DNA of 24,276 nucleotides, taken from contig NW_003314276.1 of NCBI RefSeq assembly GCF_000143415.4, forward strand, positions 2,110,162-2,134,437, given 5' to 3'. The DNA comes from Selaginella moellendorffii. Its lineage: Eukaryota > Streptophyta > Lycopodiopsida > Selaginellales > Selaginellaceae. The position numbers and the translations under genes are program-made. The notes below the pieces were generated by a model. That model worked only from the letters and a program-made list of their open reading frames with translations, had not been told where the DNA came from and searched no databases. How positions within the stretch are numbered: position 1 is the stretch's first letter; each line of letters begins with the position of its first letter. Shown here in pieces: positions 1 through 10,206 of the stretch.

Positions 1-549
1 GAAGCAGTGCAGGGCATAGCAGCCAGATAAGTTTCTCCAGAGTCAAGAGCATCATAAGCCGGGAATCAAGCAAGTGCAATTGTGAAAGTATGGTCGAAGT
101 CTACACTGCGGCTTGCAACACAGGTTGTTCAACAGGATGGGACGAAGAACAGGATAGGTTGGGCTACCTCGCAAATTGTGAATACAAAGCCGATGCATTC
201 GTCGCAAGCAGCCTCGTGGACATGTGGAAGCATCAGAAGTGTTGAGGAGGACAAATAAACATGACGTTGGTTGCCTGGAACACGATCATCATGGGACATG
301 CACGTCTTCTATCAGATGCAAGGAGAAGCTGGCCTGCCTCCAAACGCTGAGACTTTGTATGGAGCAGCAAAACATCATTTCCTGGGATATGCCGAGAACA
401 ACCTTTGCTCTTGAGCGCTACGAGCAAACCGGCAGCCAAACGCTCAGACTTTTCATGGTGGCGCTCAAGGCACGCGGCGACTTAGCAGAGAAGAGGCTCC
501 ACTCGCAGATCCAGGACGGAATCCACTACTCACGTGCTCGCTCAGTGTA
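1..549 (+). pseudogene. PPR protein fragment, broken (left copy)
   Basis: A relic of a plant pentatricopeptide-repeat protein. Read across frames, it keeps typical PPR phrases: KADAFVASSLVDMW (usually FV.SSLVDMY.KCG), then LVAWNTIIMGHA, then GLPPNAETLYGAAKHH and PNAQTFMVALKARGDLAEKRLHSQI. These lie in different frames, with a stop after WKHQKC near 241 and further shifts, so no long protein is possible. PPR proteins are normally organelle RNA-binding factors; this fragment has no predicted function. It starts at the window edge, so its true 5' extent is unknown. The same fragment occurs on the minus strand at 16635-17415 and 23461-24110. Relative to the right copy it lacks 12 nt before DGIHYS. 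PPR assignment rests on motif recognition. Confidence 0.6.
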
Positions 550-1432
550 GAGACATGCCTGCCATTCGAGAAGTTTTCCGCCCCAAGTTCAGAAGTACTC
601 TGGTGTCACTGTCACGATGACACACTTCTCATTTGGAGTAACTGGAGAGTGCCCTACGAAGCATGATGGTCATAGGTATTATAATTTTTCACTAGTTCAT
701 AGCTTTTTTGTTTTGTTTTATAACCTTCACAAGGTATTTAGTTTACGCGATTCTTTCAAGCTAGTTAGAAGTCCCTATCTTTAAGCTGTTTTGAGGAAAT
801 TGAAGCTTGGCAATGAAAAGTTGTGGAAGCTTTGGAGCTTATCTCCTTACACATATTCTTTTGACTTTTTCATCAATGACATACTTGATAGTAGTAATAA
901 TTTAATTGAGCAATATTGATAAACATATTTATAATTTATAAATCAAGATTATATCAATAGTGGAATAGAAAAGAATATACTAGAAGGAAATTTTATAAAT
1001 TATAAACATGTTCACAAATTATAAAGAAAAGATTAATCTAAATGAACAACAACCATTAAATAGGAGAATATCCAAGCATCTTCAAGTTTTCTTAAGCAAA
1101 CCAATTATAGATCTATGGTGTTTGGTCACTTAAACTTACACAAGCTTATTCACAAACCTATTTCATTAACTTGTGTACTCATGAATATATAGAACTTTTT
1201 TTCCCAAACTTATATCATTAAACCGATATAAAAACATGGGACTTACGTTTTTCCAATGTTTTGTTGTAGATTAGATGTTATATTCTTCTTTCAACCATGC
1301 CCTATACAAATATACAAACTTCATAATTACAATTCAACTTCTTTAAATCTTTCCTGATTTCATATTAGTGGAAGAGAAACACCAAACATATAAAGATTAT
1401 ATGTTTGGTGTAAGAAAGCAAAGACAATATAT
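1..1432 (+). repeat. Left arm of long inverted repeat (PPR relic plus AT-rich flank)
   Basis: Position 1 pairs in reverse complement with 24022, and the match continues to about 1432, which pairs with about 22188. The arms are separated by roughly 20.7 kb. The left arm lacks about 385 bp present in the right arm at 22734-23118; the join is near 883. From 550 to 1432 the arm has no convincing gene and becomes AT-rich after 880. It is cut by the window start. Confidence 0.9.
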
Positions 1433-1720
1433 TCAAAGGCAATATAGTTAAAAAGTAAATATGATTATCAATCAACAATACCATAATCACAAGTATATAG
1501 TTTTCAGTTAAGAAAGTGATATTGTAAATGGGAGAATTCATAATGGAGATTATACGTAAATTGGTCGTGTAAGAAGAAGCTATTTAAATTCTAGAAAATG
1601 TTTAAGAAATAATCTTATAATTTGTTTAAGCTGTTTTATATTTAGGCGAATTTAAATATTATTATGAGTAGAAGTTGAAGAACCCTAAAAGGTTGGCAAG
1701 AGGTTTTACAGAAATTAAAG
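1433..1720. other. AT-rich intergenic stretch, weakly repeated at 11880-12000
   Basis: No gene seen. The part around 1490-1545 (CAAGTATATAG, then GATATTGTAAAT) resembles 11940-11985, suggesting an old diverged repeat. The 3' end of the C2H2 gene follows at 1721. Confidence 0.4.
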
Positions 1721-2827
1721 TTACACAAAGCATTTTAGACCGCAAGGGCCGGTCGCAAAAACCCGGTGGCAGTTCAGGCACTTAAAACCTCCAGTCAACC
1801 CCTTGTCAACGCACACCACCTCGTCCTCCTCGTCAACGCGGTCAGCAATAATGTCAACGGGCACGTTGACCACGCCTGGATCGCCGTTGCTGGGGGGCAA
1901 CTTGGGCAAGGCGTCCTCGATCTTGGTGCTGATGATCTTGCTCTTGTGCGACATCTTCCTCGCGCAGTGGTGGGCGGCCAGTGCTGTGCTCGATTCAAAC
2001 GCGAGCTTACAACGGGAGCACTCGACAACCGCCGCTCCCCCAGTCGATTCAAGACGGCAACCATCCCCTTTACGAGATCCCTCCGCCACAGTGGCGTCGG
2101 CGCCGCCGCCAGTCGGATCAATGGCCCGGGAGGAACACTTGATCCTAATCTTCAATGGTTGCCACTGCGGCAATGGATTGTCATGGATCACAACCTTGGA
2201 AGAATTCTCCTCCCCCTCTTCCTCCATGGCCACCTTCTCGACCATCAAAGCTCCCATCTTTTTCTTCTTTTCCTCCTCCTCCCTGGCCCAGTGCCGGAGA
2301 TAGACTTGCTCCAGGCTCGTGTCGCTCTCGTAGTCGGGCTCCTCGATCACCTCCTTGATTTTGATCTTCGCGGGGCTGCACGGAGCGATAGCGGCGGCGG
2401 CCCTCGCGATCCGCGACTCCGGATGGCATCGCATGTGTCCCGACAGCCCTTTGATCGATACGAACTCCTTGCCACACTCTGGGCACTCGTGATCCTTGCC
2501 CTTGCTGCTCAGTTTCTTCTTCTTGATCTGCTCCTCCACAAACTTGAGGTTCTTCTTAGGATTTGCCCTCAGCGCATACAACCCATTGCATCCCCCGGCC
2601 CGCTGGACGTCGTCGCCGGAGCTCCGGTCGTCATCCTCGCTGTGATCGAGGTCTTGGAACAAGCTCTCCTTGACCAGGCAGTGCCGGAGCTGGGGATAGG
2701 CCTTCTTCCGCTTGGTGCTCCTCACCAGATCCTTTTCATGACGATCCTCACCCACCTGTCCATTCTGCTGCTGCTGCTGCTCATACTCATGCTCTTGCTC
2801 CACGATCTTCCTCTTCGCCGATCTCAT
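1721..2827 (-). CDS. C2H2 zinc-finger protein with incomplete third finger
   Basis: Predicted nuclear DNA-binding protein of the plant C2H2 family, 368 aa from the ATG at 2827. The frame stays open upstream to 2926 but without another ATG. Finger 1 is complete: CPEC at residues 115-118, then KGLSGH with zinc-binding H131 and H135; KGLSGH is a variant of the plant QALGGH motif. Finger 2 (CSRC, 270-273, then TALAAHH) lacks a well-placed second His. Finger 3 starts as FKCLNCHRVFATG (C350, C353), but both His are missing and the protein ends 15 residues after C353. Basic clusters (AKRK, TKRKK, KKKK) may be nuclear signals; a Gln run and Glu/Lys-rich linkers separate the fingers. The reading is uninterrupted and compositionally coding. 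Target genes cannot be inferred. It could be a working gene with a shortened C terminus or an early pseudogene. Confidence 0.8.
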   Translation of the reverse strand: MRSAKRKIVEQEHEYEQQQQQNGQVGEDRHEKDLVRSTKRKKAYPQLRHCLVKESLFQDLDHSEDDDRSSGDDVQRAGGCNGLYALRANPKKNLKFVEEQIKKKKLSSKGKDHECPECGKEFVSIKGLSGHMRCHPESRIARAAAAIAPCSPAKIKIKEVIEEPDYESDTSLEQVYLRHWAREEEEKKKKMGALMVEKVAMEEEGEENSSKVVIHDNPLPQWQPLKIRIKCSSRAIDPTGGGADATVAEGSRKGDGCRLESTGGAAVVECSRCKLAFESSTALAAHHCARKMSHKSKIISTKIEDALPKLPPSNGDPGVVNVPVDIIADRVDEEDEVVCVDKGLTGGFKCLNCHRVFATGPCGLKCFV

Positions 2828-2926
2828 AGCTAGCCACCGATTGATTGATCTACCGCGCAAGAAAAAACCGAACCCTTTCCTCTTACAACGAATTAGGGCA
2901 CACTTCCTTGTTCCCGCCACAGCCAA

Positions 2927-2942
2927 CTCTCTCTCTCTCTCT
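2927..2942. repeat. (CT)8 microsatellite, GA-rich leader of the C2H2 gene
   Basis: Eight CT units on the plus strand, read as GA in the direction of the C2H2 gene, 100 bp before its ATG. Such GA/CT runs are common in plant 5' UTRs and core promoters. A transcript start here is inference. Confidence 0.7.
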
Positions 2943-3056
2943 CGTTTGGTTAAAAATTAGAGGCGAACAAAAATTCTTCTCTATGATCGACTGCATGGTT
3001 TGATCTCTCTTCCTTGCGAAATTCCAAAGCTTTGCTGCCGTTAGCTTGAAGGGGAG

Positions 3057-4333
3057 GAAAAAACAAGAAAAAAAATGGTCACAAAATGGTCACCTTTGGA
3101 CTAAAGGGAGCCCCTGAATTTTTTCACTGCTGCTGCTCCGTGGATCCATCGTTGTGGGAAGAATCAGAGTTTCCACCACCGCTGCCACCGTTTCTACAGG
3201 GAGCTACCCCTCGCTGCCGCTGCTTGTAGCTGGCTTTGAAGATTGCCTGGCAGAACCGCTTGGTTCGATCATCCAGCTCCATCCCCGGGCTCTCCACCAT
3301 CTTCTTCTTCTGCTTCTCCAGCTCATGGATCACTGGGTTTGGAGCGTTTCCATCCGAATCCTTGGCTAACTCCTGGCAAGTAAAGCCAGAAGTTCACAGA
3401 AGAACTTTCAACCAAGAAAGAACACTAACCTGGCTCTTGTGTATCAAGCTCTCAAGGCTCTTGAGCTTGTGGTGAGGCCACTGGGGGATCCCAAACTCGC
3501 AGCACCGCTTCTTGAGCACAGTGCGGCTGACTTTGAGCTCCTTGGACGCCTGAGTGATCGGCATGGTGAAGTAGCGGGAGAGATCTTCGAGGCTTATGTC
3601 CATCATCCTCTTGGTTGGGCCAAGGAAGCCACTGCATGTCACCTTGTTGCTCACATCAACCAGGTCGTTTGCTCCATCGCGTTACCATTGCCACCATCGC
3701 CACCACCCTCGTTTCGGTTGAATCCAATTGAGCCTCCTGACATCATAATCAACCAATTCCTAAGTTGCAATTGCAAATACTTCTTTTAACATTAAATTTT
3801 GAAATTTTTTCATCCTTTGTATAGGATGTTAAACTTTGGATTCATCATAATGTTTAAACATAAGGTGAAAAAAATAGACATTGGTATTGTATTAACTTAA
3901 TATAAATATATACTTAAACAATTAGTATAAATTATTGTGATAACACAAAACCTCTGCCACAAAAATTAGATGGTGGTAACAGATTTAAATATTACTTAAA
4001 TTACTAATTTTATTCAAATATTATCAATAAAACTGTTTGCAACTAAAACCTTAATAGAATATTCTTCAGTGTGTCAAAATATTCTTGTCCACTCCCTTGG
4101 CTTACTATTTACTAGCTCCTTGTATTAACAAATCATTTTATATAGAGCATAATCCTTGATGGTGATAGCTATTTGAAAGAGATGCCATTTTAAATTTCTT
4201 TCTAAATACTACTAAACAATATATACCAAGTTGGAATAGGACATTTTATAGTTTCATCAGTAATAAAGCATAAATAAATTGGTGAGGTATTAGAATTCTA
4301 TATAATGGTGGTATAAACAAAGTTTTAATTTTT
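3057..4333 (-). repeat. RWP-RK duplication unit A
   Basis: Direct repeat of 15016-16335. It covers the 3' end of the RWP-RK gene, both exons and about 590 bp of 5' flank. Similarity starts near AAAACAAGAAA and stops after ACAAAGTTTTAATT. The flank (3747-4333) is AT-rich, non-coding and recognisable in all copies by TTTGGATTCATCATAATG. Confidence 0.9.
3124..3746 (-). pseudogene. RWP-RK (RKD-like) transcription factor, copy A, N-terminus frameshifted
   Basis: Exon 1 3430-3746, intron 3373-3429 (57 bp, GT-AG), exon 2 3124-3372. RWP-RK proteins are nuclear DNA-binding regulators; short RKD-type members act in germ-cell and egg identity in land plants. From the ATGs at 3746/3743 the frame meets TGA at 3651-3653. 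Compared with copy C, 28 nt are missing near 3680, which shifts the frame. The RWP-RK domain itself (ISLEDLSRYFTMPITQASKE onward) is open from the in-frame ATGs at 3606/3603. The signature that names the family reads QWPHHK here rather than RWPHRK: both Arg codons have changed by CGG to CAG and CGC to CAC. Exon 2 gives a Lys/Glu-rich helix, FCQAIFKASYKQ and a Gly/Ser tail ending EQQQ. It is probably non-functional; an N-terminally short product remains possible. Confidence 0.8.
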
Positions 4334-4870
4334 ATTTTAATATGAAATATGTTACAATGACTTGGTTATCTTTATGCTATAGTAGTGTAATCCATCAATT
4401 TTTCCTTTCCAATTTGCCAGCTTACCTCATTTATCCAACTAACACCGCCTTCGTCTTAATTAAATTCCTTCGCCAAAGTTCTCACTTATTGTACCAGCTT
4501 TTACTTGGTCCTACTTAATTTCAGCTACTCATTGCACAAGCAACGGAGCGCTAGCCATCCATCCACAAATTCCCAATCTCTCTCAATCCCCTTCCCCGGG
4601 TTAAACTAGACTTAAGGTTCGGCTACATTCCTTGCAGGCACAAGCAGCCAAGCACACCAAGCTTCCAGGTTCCTAACATCCCTTAGTATAACAAGACTTG
4701 ATCATAGGACCCTCTAAATCCCAAGCCTTGGGTACAACACTTGCTTCAGGACTCTAGGGGGAAACACCGTGGCCTAACGGCTCAGTATGGGTATTCCTAC
4801 TCCCTCACTTCCATCCTGAAGGGAAGGTCCAAGCCCTTAGGAAGAGTGAGGACTAATAAACCACAAGGTA
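4334..4870. other. Intergenic stretch left of the chromovirus
   Basis: No gene, RNA or clear element recognised. AT-rich to about 4400, then less so. It is continuous across the chromovirus insertion with 10472 onward: the pre-insertion sequence would read AAGGTA-CTCAA-ATGGGG. Confidence 0.5.
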
Positions 4871-4875
4871 CTCAA
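4871..4875. repeat. Target-site duplication CTCAA (left)
   Basis: CTCAA directly precedes the TGTCA end of the left LTR and recurs directly after the right LTR at 10467-10471. Five base pairs is the usual Ty3/gypsy duplication length, and it marks the exact element ends. Confidence 0.95.
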
Positions 4876-5262
4876 TGTCAAGACCCCCAACAAGATCAAG
4901 ACTGGAAAATGCTAAAGACAAAGAGAAAAAGCTAGTGAAAACAAAGAAGAAGCCTTAGACTGGTGTTGATTCAGATTGTGGAGAAATGGAACAAGGCTAA
5001 CCTATATATACTATAGGTTGATGAAGCTCCACCACTCTTGGATCGAGGACGGCCTAAATACAGCTGAGGTCGAGGAGGCGCCACATCATCATCAAGAATG
5101 TGGCTCGAGACTCAGGAATCGGGAAGTGTCTCGAGACTCAGGAATCGGGAAGTGTCTCAAGAGTCAGGAATAGGGAAGTGTCTCGAGAGTCAGGAATGTG
5201 GTTTGCAGGTCAGGAATCCGGCGAGAGTCAGGAATGTGGCAAGAATTGGGGGATTCCTGACA
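4876..5262 (-). repeat. Chromovirus 3' LTR
   Basis: 387 bp, the same length as 10080-10466. Ends are TGTCA and TGACA. It contains the TATATATA box (5003-5010), the segment matching the predicted transcript start (4966-4980) and the 26-bp U3 repeats (5109-5186). Small open frames inside it are chance frames of LTR sequence. Confidence 0.95.
5109..5186 (-). repeat. Three 26-bp tandem repeats in LTR U3 (3' LTR copy)
   Basis: Units 5109-5134, 5135-5160 and 5161-5186, each with the core CAGGAAT and GGGAAGTGTCTC, followed by partial CAGGAAT repeats to about 5237. They lie upstream of the TATA box in element direction, where repeated enhancer motifs are common. Regulatory function is inference. Confidence 0.85.
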
Positions 5263-5263
5263 G

Positions 5264-5277
5264 CACACCCCCTCCTC
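5264..5277 (-). other. Polypurine tract of the chromovirus
   Basis: In element sense GAGGAGGGGGTGTG, ending one base before the 3' LTR. It overlaps the pol stop codon TGA (5276-5278). This is the expected position for the plus-strand primer of an LTR retroelement; the three bases after the G run are not all purine. Confidence 0.75.
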
Positions 5278-8200
5278 AAGAACGAGTGGAACGAGGATGT
5301 GAACGAGAACGAAGAGGAGGATGAGATGAGCGGCGAGGGATGGGAGAGGGAGAAAAAAAATGAGGACTAAGACGAGAAGGATAGCGGCGGTGGAAGTCCT
5401 GAACAAGGTCAGGAGAATGAATCAGGTTGTCCGCAGGTTCCCAAGTGCGTTCCTCAGGTCCGTAACCCTTCCAGTCCACCAGATAGTAGAGTTTAGACCG
5501 TGAAATCTTGGAATCAAGGATGTCCTGAACGTCGTACTCAGACCCATCCTCGAGCTGCACTGGTGGAGGCGGAGGAATGACCCGATTTGGAATAGGATTG
5601 GGAATATAAGGCTCAAGGAGAGAGGAGTGAAAAACGGGGTGAATTTGATATGAGGAGGGAAGTGCAAGGCGATAAGTGACAGGATTAATGATGGCAGTGA
5701 TAGGGAAAGGACCAAGGCGTTTGAAATCGAGTTTTGGACAGGGCCTGGTGGTGGAGATATTTCGCCTGAGGAGCTAGACTTTATCCCCAATATTGTAAGG
5801 GGGACAATCCTGACGATGGACATTGGCAAATGTTTTATGAGATTCCTAAGCACGATGGAGGTGGAAGGAGATGGAGTTGTGGATTTCCTAGTTGGAGATA
5901 AATGCCTCAGAGTGGGGATTTGAACGAGAGGATTCAGATGGAGAAGGAAGTGAGAGATTGAATCGGGGATTTCGGCCAGAGTTCGCAAAGAAGGGGGAAA
6001 CTCGAAGAGAGGAGTGAACAGAGTTGTTATAGGAAAACTCAGCAAGGGGAAGGATATTGAACCAGTTATCCTGATGATAGTTGATGAAGCACCTCAAGAA
6101 TTGTTCCAACGTCTGAATCGTTCGCTCGGACTGCCCATCAGTTTGAGGATGATATGCCGAAGAGAGGTTGGCCTTCACTCCAAGCAGTTGCAAAAACCGT
6201 TGCTAGAAATGAGAGATGAACTGAGGCCCCCGATCTGAAACCACATCTGTAGGAATCCCATGAAGTCGGAAAATTTCCCTGAATACCAGTTTTGCCATGT
6301 CCTCGCCCGAAAACTCCTTGGTACATGGCAAGAAGTGCGCCATCTTTGTGAAGCGATCCACCACGACTAAAATGCTGTTGAAGCCTCCAGAACTCGGAAG
6401 ATCACTCAAGAAATCCATGGAGATGGATTCCCAAGGACCTGAAGGGACCGGAAGGGAACGAAGCAAACCTGAAGGAAGGTGGCGAGGTACCTTATTCCGG
6501 GCACAAGTGTCACAGGAGGTAACAAAAGCTTTGATGTAGTCGTCCATATGAGGCCACCAAAAGTCCCGTGCAACTAGCTCATAGGTTTTCGCAATGCCGA
6601 AGTGACTAGCAGTCGGGCTATCGTGGCACGCCATCAGGACCAACCTTCGAGCATCACCTTCAGGAACGTAAAGCTGCTCCCCACGGTACAATAAGCCATC
6701 TAAGAACTCGAACTCGTCAAATCGCCGGCAGTCGGGAGTCACTGGGTGTCCAGCTTGAAGATGGGGGAAAATGTCGCTAGTGAGATCATCGGATTGAAGA
6801 TCGTTTCTGATTGCATCCATCAAGGAGGAGTCCTGAGGGGCCAGGGAAATTGCCATAACTTGAAGCCGATCAGGACCAAGGATAACTTGATCCTGTTGAT
6901 CGAAGGCAGGATTACCAGGCCTGAGACTGAGATAGGAGCGCCTTGAAAGAGCATCAGGAAGGCCTTGAAACTTTCCAGGTCTGTACTTGATAACAAAGTC
7001 AAACCGACTCAGGAATTGTGCCCACCTTGCTTGACGACGGCTTAAAACTCGGGAAGTGGCAAAGTACTCGAGATTTTTGTGATCCGTCCAGACTGTTGTT
7101 TGATGGCTCGCCCCCTCCAAGAAACGGCGCCACTCTCCAAAGGAATCCACGATGGCAAGGAGCTCCTTGTCGTGGATTTCGTAATTGATCTCCGCAGGCT
7201 GGAATTTCCGAGAATGGAAAGCGACCAGATGAAGTTCGTGATCCGCTCCGAGTTGAGACAGCACAACACTAATGGCAAAGTCGGAGGCGTCAGCCTCAAT
7301 GAAGAAAGGTTGTGAGGAATCAGCATGGATCAAGACAGGAGCAGAACTGAAGGCCGCCTTGAGTGTGTTGAAGGCCTGCTGGGCAGCAGCAGACCAAGAG
7401 AAGGGAACATCCTTACAAGTGAGATGTGTGAGAGGAAGGACAATGTCATAGTAGTGATCAATGAATTTGCGGTAGAAGTTGGCGAAGCCAAGGAAAACCT
7501 GAACGTCCGACATTGATTGTGGAGGCTCCCATTCGAGAATAGTCTTGACTTTAGCAGGATCCATCGTGATACCCTCAGGAGTGACAATGTACCCAAGGAA
7601 CTCCACAGACTGCTGATCAAAGGAACATTTCTCAAACTTCGCGTATAGGCCGTGTTCTCGCAGCTTCGCTAGCACCTTGCGAACATGTTTGTCATGCTCC
7701 TCCTAAGTTTTTGAGTAGATGAGGATGTCATCGAGGTAGACGATCACCATCTGATCAAGAAACTCCCGAAAAACGTCGTTCACCATGTGTTGAAAAACCG
7801 CTGGAGCATTTGTCAAGCCAAATGGCATGACAGTGTACTCGAAGTGGCCATAGCGGGTTCGGAACGCAGTCTTCCATTCATCACCAGGCCGGATCCGGAT
7901 CAGGTTGTATGCTCCACGGAGGTCGATCTTGGTGAAGAAGCGGGCACCGCCGAGGCGTTCCAACAGGTCCGAGATCAGGGGCAGCGGATAACGGTTCTGA
8001 ACAGTCACCTTGTTCAAACCTCGGTAGTCGATGACTAGCCGCAAGCTCCCATCCTTCTTCTTGACAAAGAAGACAGGCGCTCCAGCCGGGGACTGCGAAT
8101 GCTAAATGTAGCCTGAGGCAAGGTTCTCATCCACGTACTCTTTGAGGGCCTTAAGCTCGGACGGGGATAACCCGTAGATAGGCCCCCACGGAGGTGACGC

Positions 8201-9007
8201 TCCTTCCTGTAAATCAATGGGACAATCATAAGGCCGATGAATAGGCAGTACACTAGCTTTTTTCTTGTCAAACACATCCCCAAAATCATGATACTTCTTA
8301 GGAAGACTGACAGGAGAAACATGCAAAGCAAAAAGAAAAAGAGGTTCTTCATGAAGGAGTTCTTTCATAGTGATTGTGGAGATAGGAGAAGGGGTACGAC
8401 TAAATGGAATGATGAGACGAGGATACTGTCCAGTGTAAGATGGAAGAGAGGAAAAAGAAGAGGATGAAAACTTCGTAGAGTCAGGAATAGAACCCTGACT
8501 TGAGTTTAGGGAACTTTTCTTGATTCGGACTCGATGAACACCAGGGGAAGCTGTGGGAGATGGTGATGTGGGAGAGATGAGCTGTAAGTCCTTCCAACAA
8601 ATCTGAGGCTGATGTAGTTGGAACCAAGGAAGACCGAGCACCACAGATGAGGACTTGCTGTTGATGATATTGAAGGCAATATCGGTGACAGTGGACCCGA
8701 TGTGTACTCGAACGGGCAACGTTTCCCTAAGTCCAGAAGATGGAGACACAAAATGCCCGCCGATGCCTTCAACCCTCAGATCCCGTATGGTAGGAGAAAG
8801 AGGAACATGATATCGGGCAGCAAAGTCCGTGTCCATGAAGCAGGAAGTTGCACCCGAGTCCAGTAGCGCCAAAGCCTTGAGTCCTGATTGTCCGGTGAAA
8901 GAAAGGAGACATGGGACGCGGAAGTTGCGGGAATTGGTGGTGGCTTTGATGAAAGGTGGTGAGGAGCTTGATAAGGAAGAAAAGTGATTTTTATTTGGGG
9001 AGTCCAA
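5276..9007 (-). pseudogene. Chromovirus pol (protease-RT-RNase H-integrase-chromodomain) with six amber stops
   Basis: One continuous frame encoding the polyprotein. Protease: active site LDSGAT at 8846-8860. Reverse transcriptase: FFVKKKDGS near 8060, MPFGLTNAP, and catalytic YLDD at 7727-7738. RNase H: EADAS, HDKELLAIV and WTDHKNLEYF. Integrase: HHCC zinc finger (CHDSPTASH ... CDTC), core SMDF, SDRGPQF and the Glu in DGQSERT, then a GPF module (RLGPFPI). Chromodomain near 5380-5552: YLVDWKGYGPEERTWEP. The frame ends with TGA at 5276-5278. It is interrupted by TAG at 8102-8104, 7703-7705, 6203-6205, 5888-5890, 5846-5848 and 5774-5776, with no other stop type and no frameshift seen. The start is set by frame, not by an ATG; translation probably came from a gag-pol fusion. 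Inactive. Confidence 0.93.
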
Positions 9008-9018
9008 ACAGATAGCTC

Positions 9019-9980
9019 CTACTCAGTTTGGACAGGGTCGTTTCCCGACTGCAACAGAGGTGGACTTTGAGGCAGAGTGAACTCGAGCAATCGGGGAGGC
9101 TTCCTGGGACACACAGCTGCTTTGTGATTAGGATCAGCACAGTAGAGGCAAAGATTATGAGATATTTCTCAGCAGGACTCAACTTCCCTCTAATGAGTCG
9201 GGGAGTACCAGAAATATCCATCGGGACCAGAGCAGTAGGTTCAGGACTATGCCCCGAAGACTCAAGCTGGGATTCCTGAGTCTGAGACGGAAAAACAGCA
9301 GCGCGGCGACTTTCCTGACGACGTTCAAAGAGACGATTGTCACATCGAACAGCTTTGTTGATGGCGTCCGACAGGTCCTTGGGATCCTCCATGGTGAGCA
9401 ACAAATCCTTGACACCGTTGTTGAGGCCGAAACGAAATTGGTCAATCAAGTCCCGCTCATCCCACTGAGTGTCCAAGGCAAGGAGTTGGAACTCTGCAGC
9501 GTAGATCGAGGCAGGACGAGACCCCTGAGAGAGACGTCTCATCTTTGTGGTAGCAGCCCGAACCCGATCCGTCTCGCCAAAACATGCTTCGAGCTTCTCT
9601 TTGAACAATTGAAGATCCATCAGCTCCGGAACCACGACCCCTTTCATGCTCTTCTCCAGAAGAGGAGAAAACCATGACAAAGCTGCACCCTCGAGCAACG
9701 TCCCAATCGCGCCGATTTGAGACTCGGGAGTGGGGTACCGCCAATGTTGAAGTGCAAAGATCAGCTCCATTTGGTTCAAAAATCCACGAAGCTCCGAACG
9801 CTTGCCTGAAAATTTCGCCGGGAAACTCACCTTCGGTTTAGGAACTTTGCTGGATCCTTGAGCCGAAAGTGAAGCAAGCTCCTGCTGGATGCGAAGAAGG
9901 GTCGCCTTCAGCTCGGTATTCTCAGACTGGATTTTTGCAAGGACTTCGGCAAAGAAATCAGGATGGCTTGGAGACTCCAT
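9019..9980 (-). pseudogene. Chromovirus gag (capsid-nucleocapsid) with a frameshift before the zinc knuckle
   Basis: Structural protein that would assemble the retroelement particle. ATG at 9980 (MESPSHPDFFAEVL). A short coiled segment is followed by a retrotrans_gag-type capsid region (ALSWFSPLLEKS, FKEKLEACFGETDRVRAATT, ASIYAAEFQLLALD). The capsid frame is open past 9180. The nucleocapsid CCHC knuckle, CLYCADPNHKAAVC (C-x2-C-x4-H-x4-C), lies at 9109-9150 in another frame, so a small indel near 9155-9170 has shifted it. In the original capsid frame translation runs on as unrelated hydrophobic sequence to TAA at 8991. The knuckle frame ends with TAG at 9019-9021, and pol continues in the third frame, so gag and pol were probably joined by frameshifting. 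Confidence 0.88.
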
Positions 9981-10062
9981 TGGCAAGAAGAAAGAAAAGA
10001 AAAGGGGGAAAAAGACAAAGGCAATCAAATAATCAAAACGAGCTAAAAAAAAAGCAAAAAAA

Positions 10063-10077
10063 CACAATCTGAATCAA
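10063..10077 (-). other. Candidate self-primer binding site of the chromovirus
   Basis: In element sense TTGATTCAGATTGTG, two bases inside the 5' LTR end. It is an exact 15-nt complement of element-sense CACAATCTGAATCAA at 10170-10184 within the same LTR. No TGG follows the LTR, as would be needed to pair with the CCA end of a tRNA. The arrangement is that of Tf1/sushi elements, where the transcript 5' end folds back to prime minus-strand synthesis. The complementarity is seen; its use is inferred. Confidence 0.7.
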
Positions 10078-10169
10078 ACTGTCAAGACCCCCAACAAGAT
10101 CAAGACTGGAAAATGCTAAAGACAAAGAGAAAAAGCTAGTGAAAACAAAGAAGAGGCCTTAAACTGGTG

Positions 10170-10184
10170 TTGATTCAGATTGTG
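10170..10184 (-). promoter_or_regulatory. Predicted transcript 5' end (R start), complement of the primer site
   Basis: Element-sense CACAATCTGAATCAA begins about 30 nt downstream of the first T of the TATA box, the normal plant TATA-to-start distance. Pairs perfectly with 10063-10077. Start position is predicted, not mapped. Confidence 0.6.
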
Positions 10185-10206
10185 GAGAAATGGAACAAGG
10201 CTAACC

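Noticed and set aside
1766-2833. 355-codon plus-strand open frame opposite the C2H2 gene
   Set aside because: It is the antisense shadow of a GC-rich coding region; the minus strand has zinc fingers and an ATG, while this frame shows no domain.
5109-5237. Possible CRISPR-like repeat array
   Set aside because: Units are directly adjacent 26-bp tandem repeats without spacers, inside a retrotransposon LTR in plant DNA.
5098-5406. Several small frames across the left LTR and its edge
   Set aside because: They are translations of the 26-bp LTR repeats and of the end of pol in other frames; the same frames recur in the other LTR.
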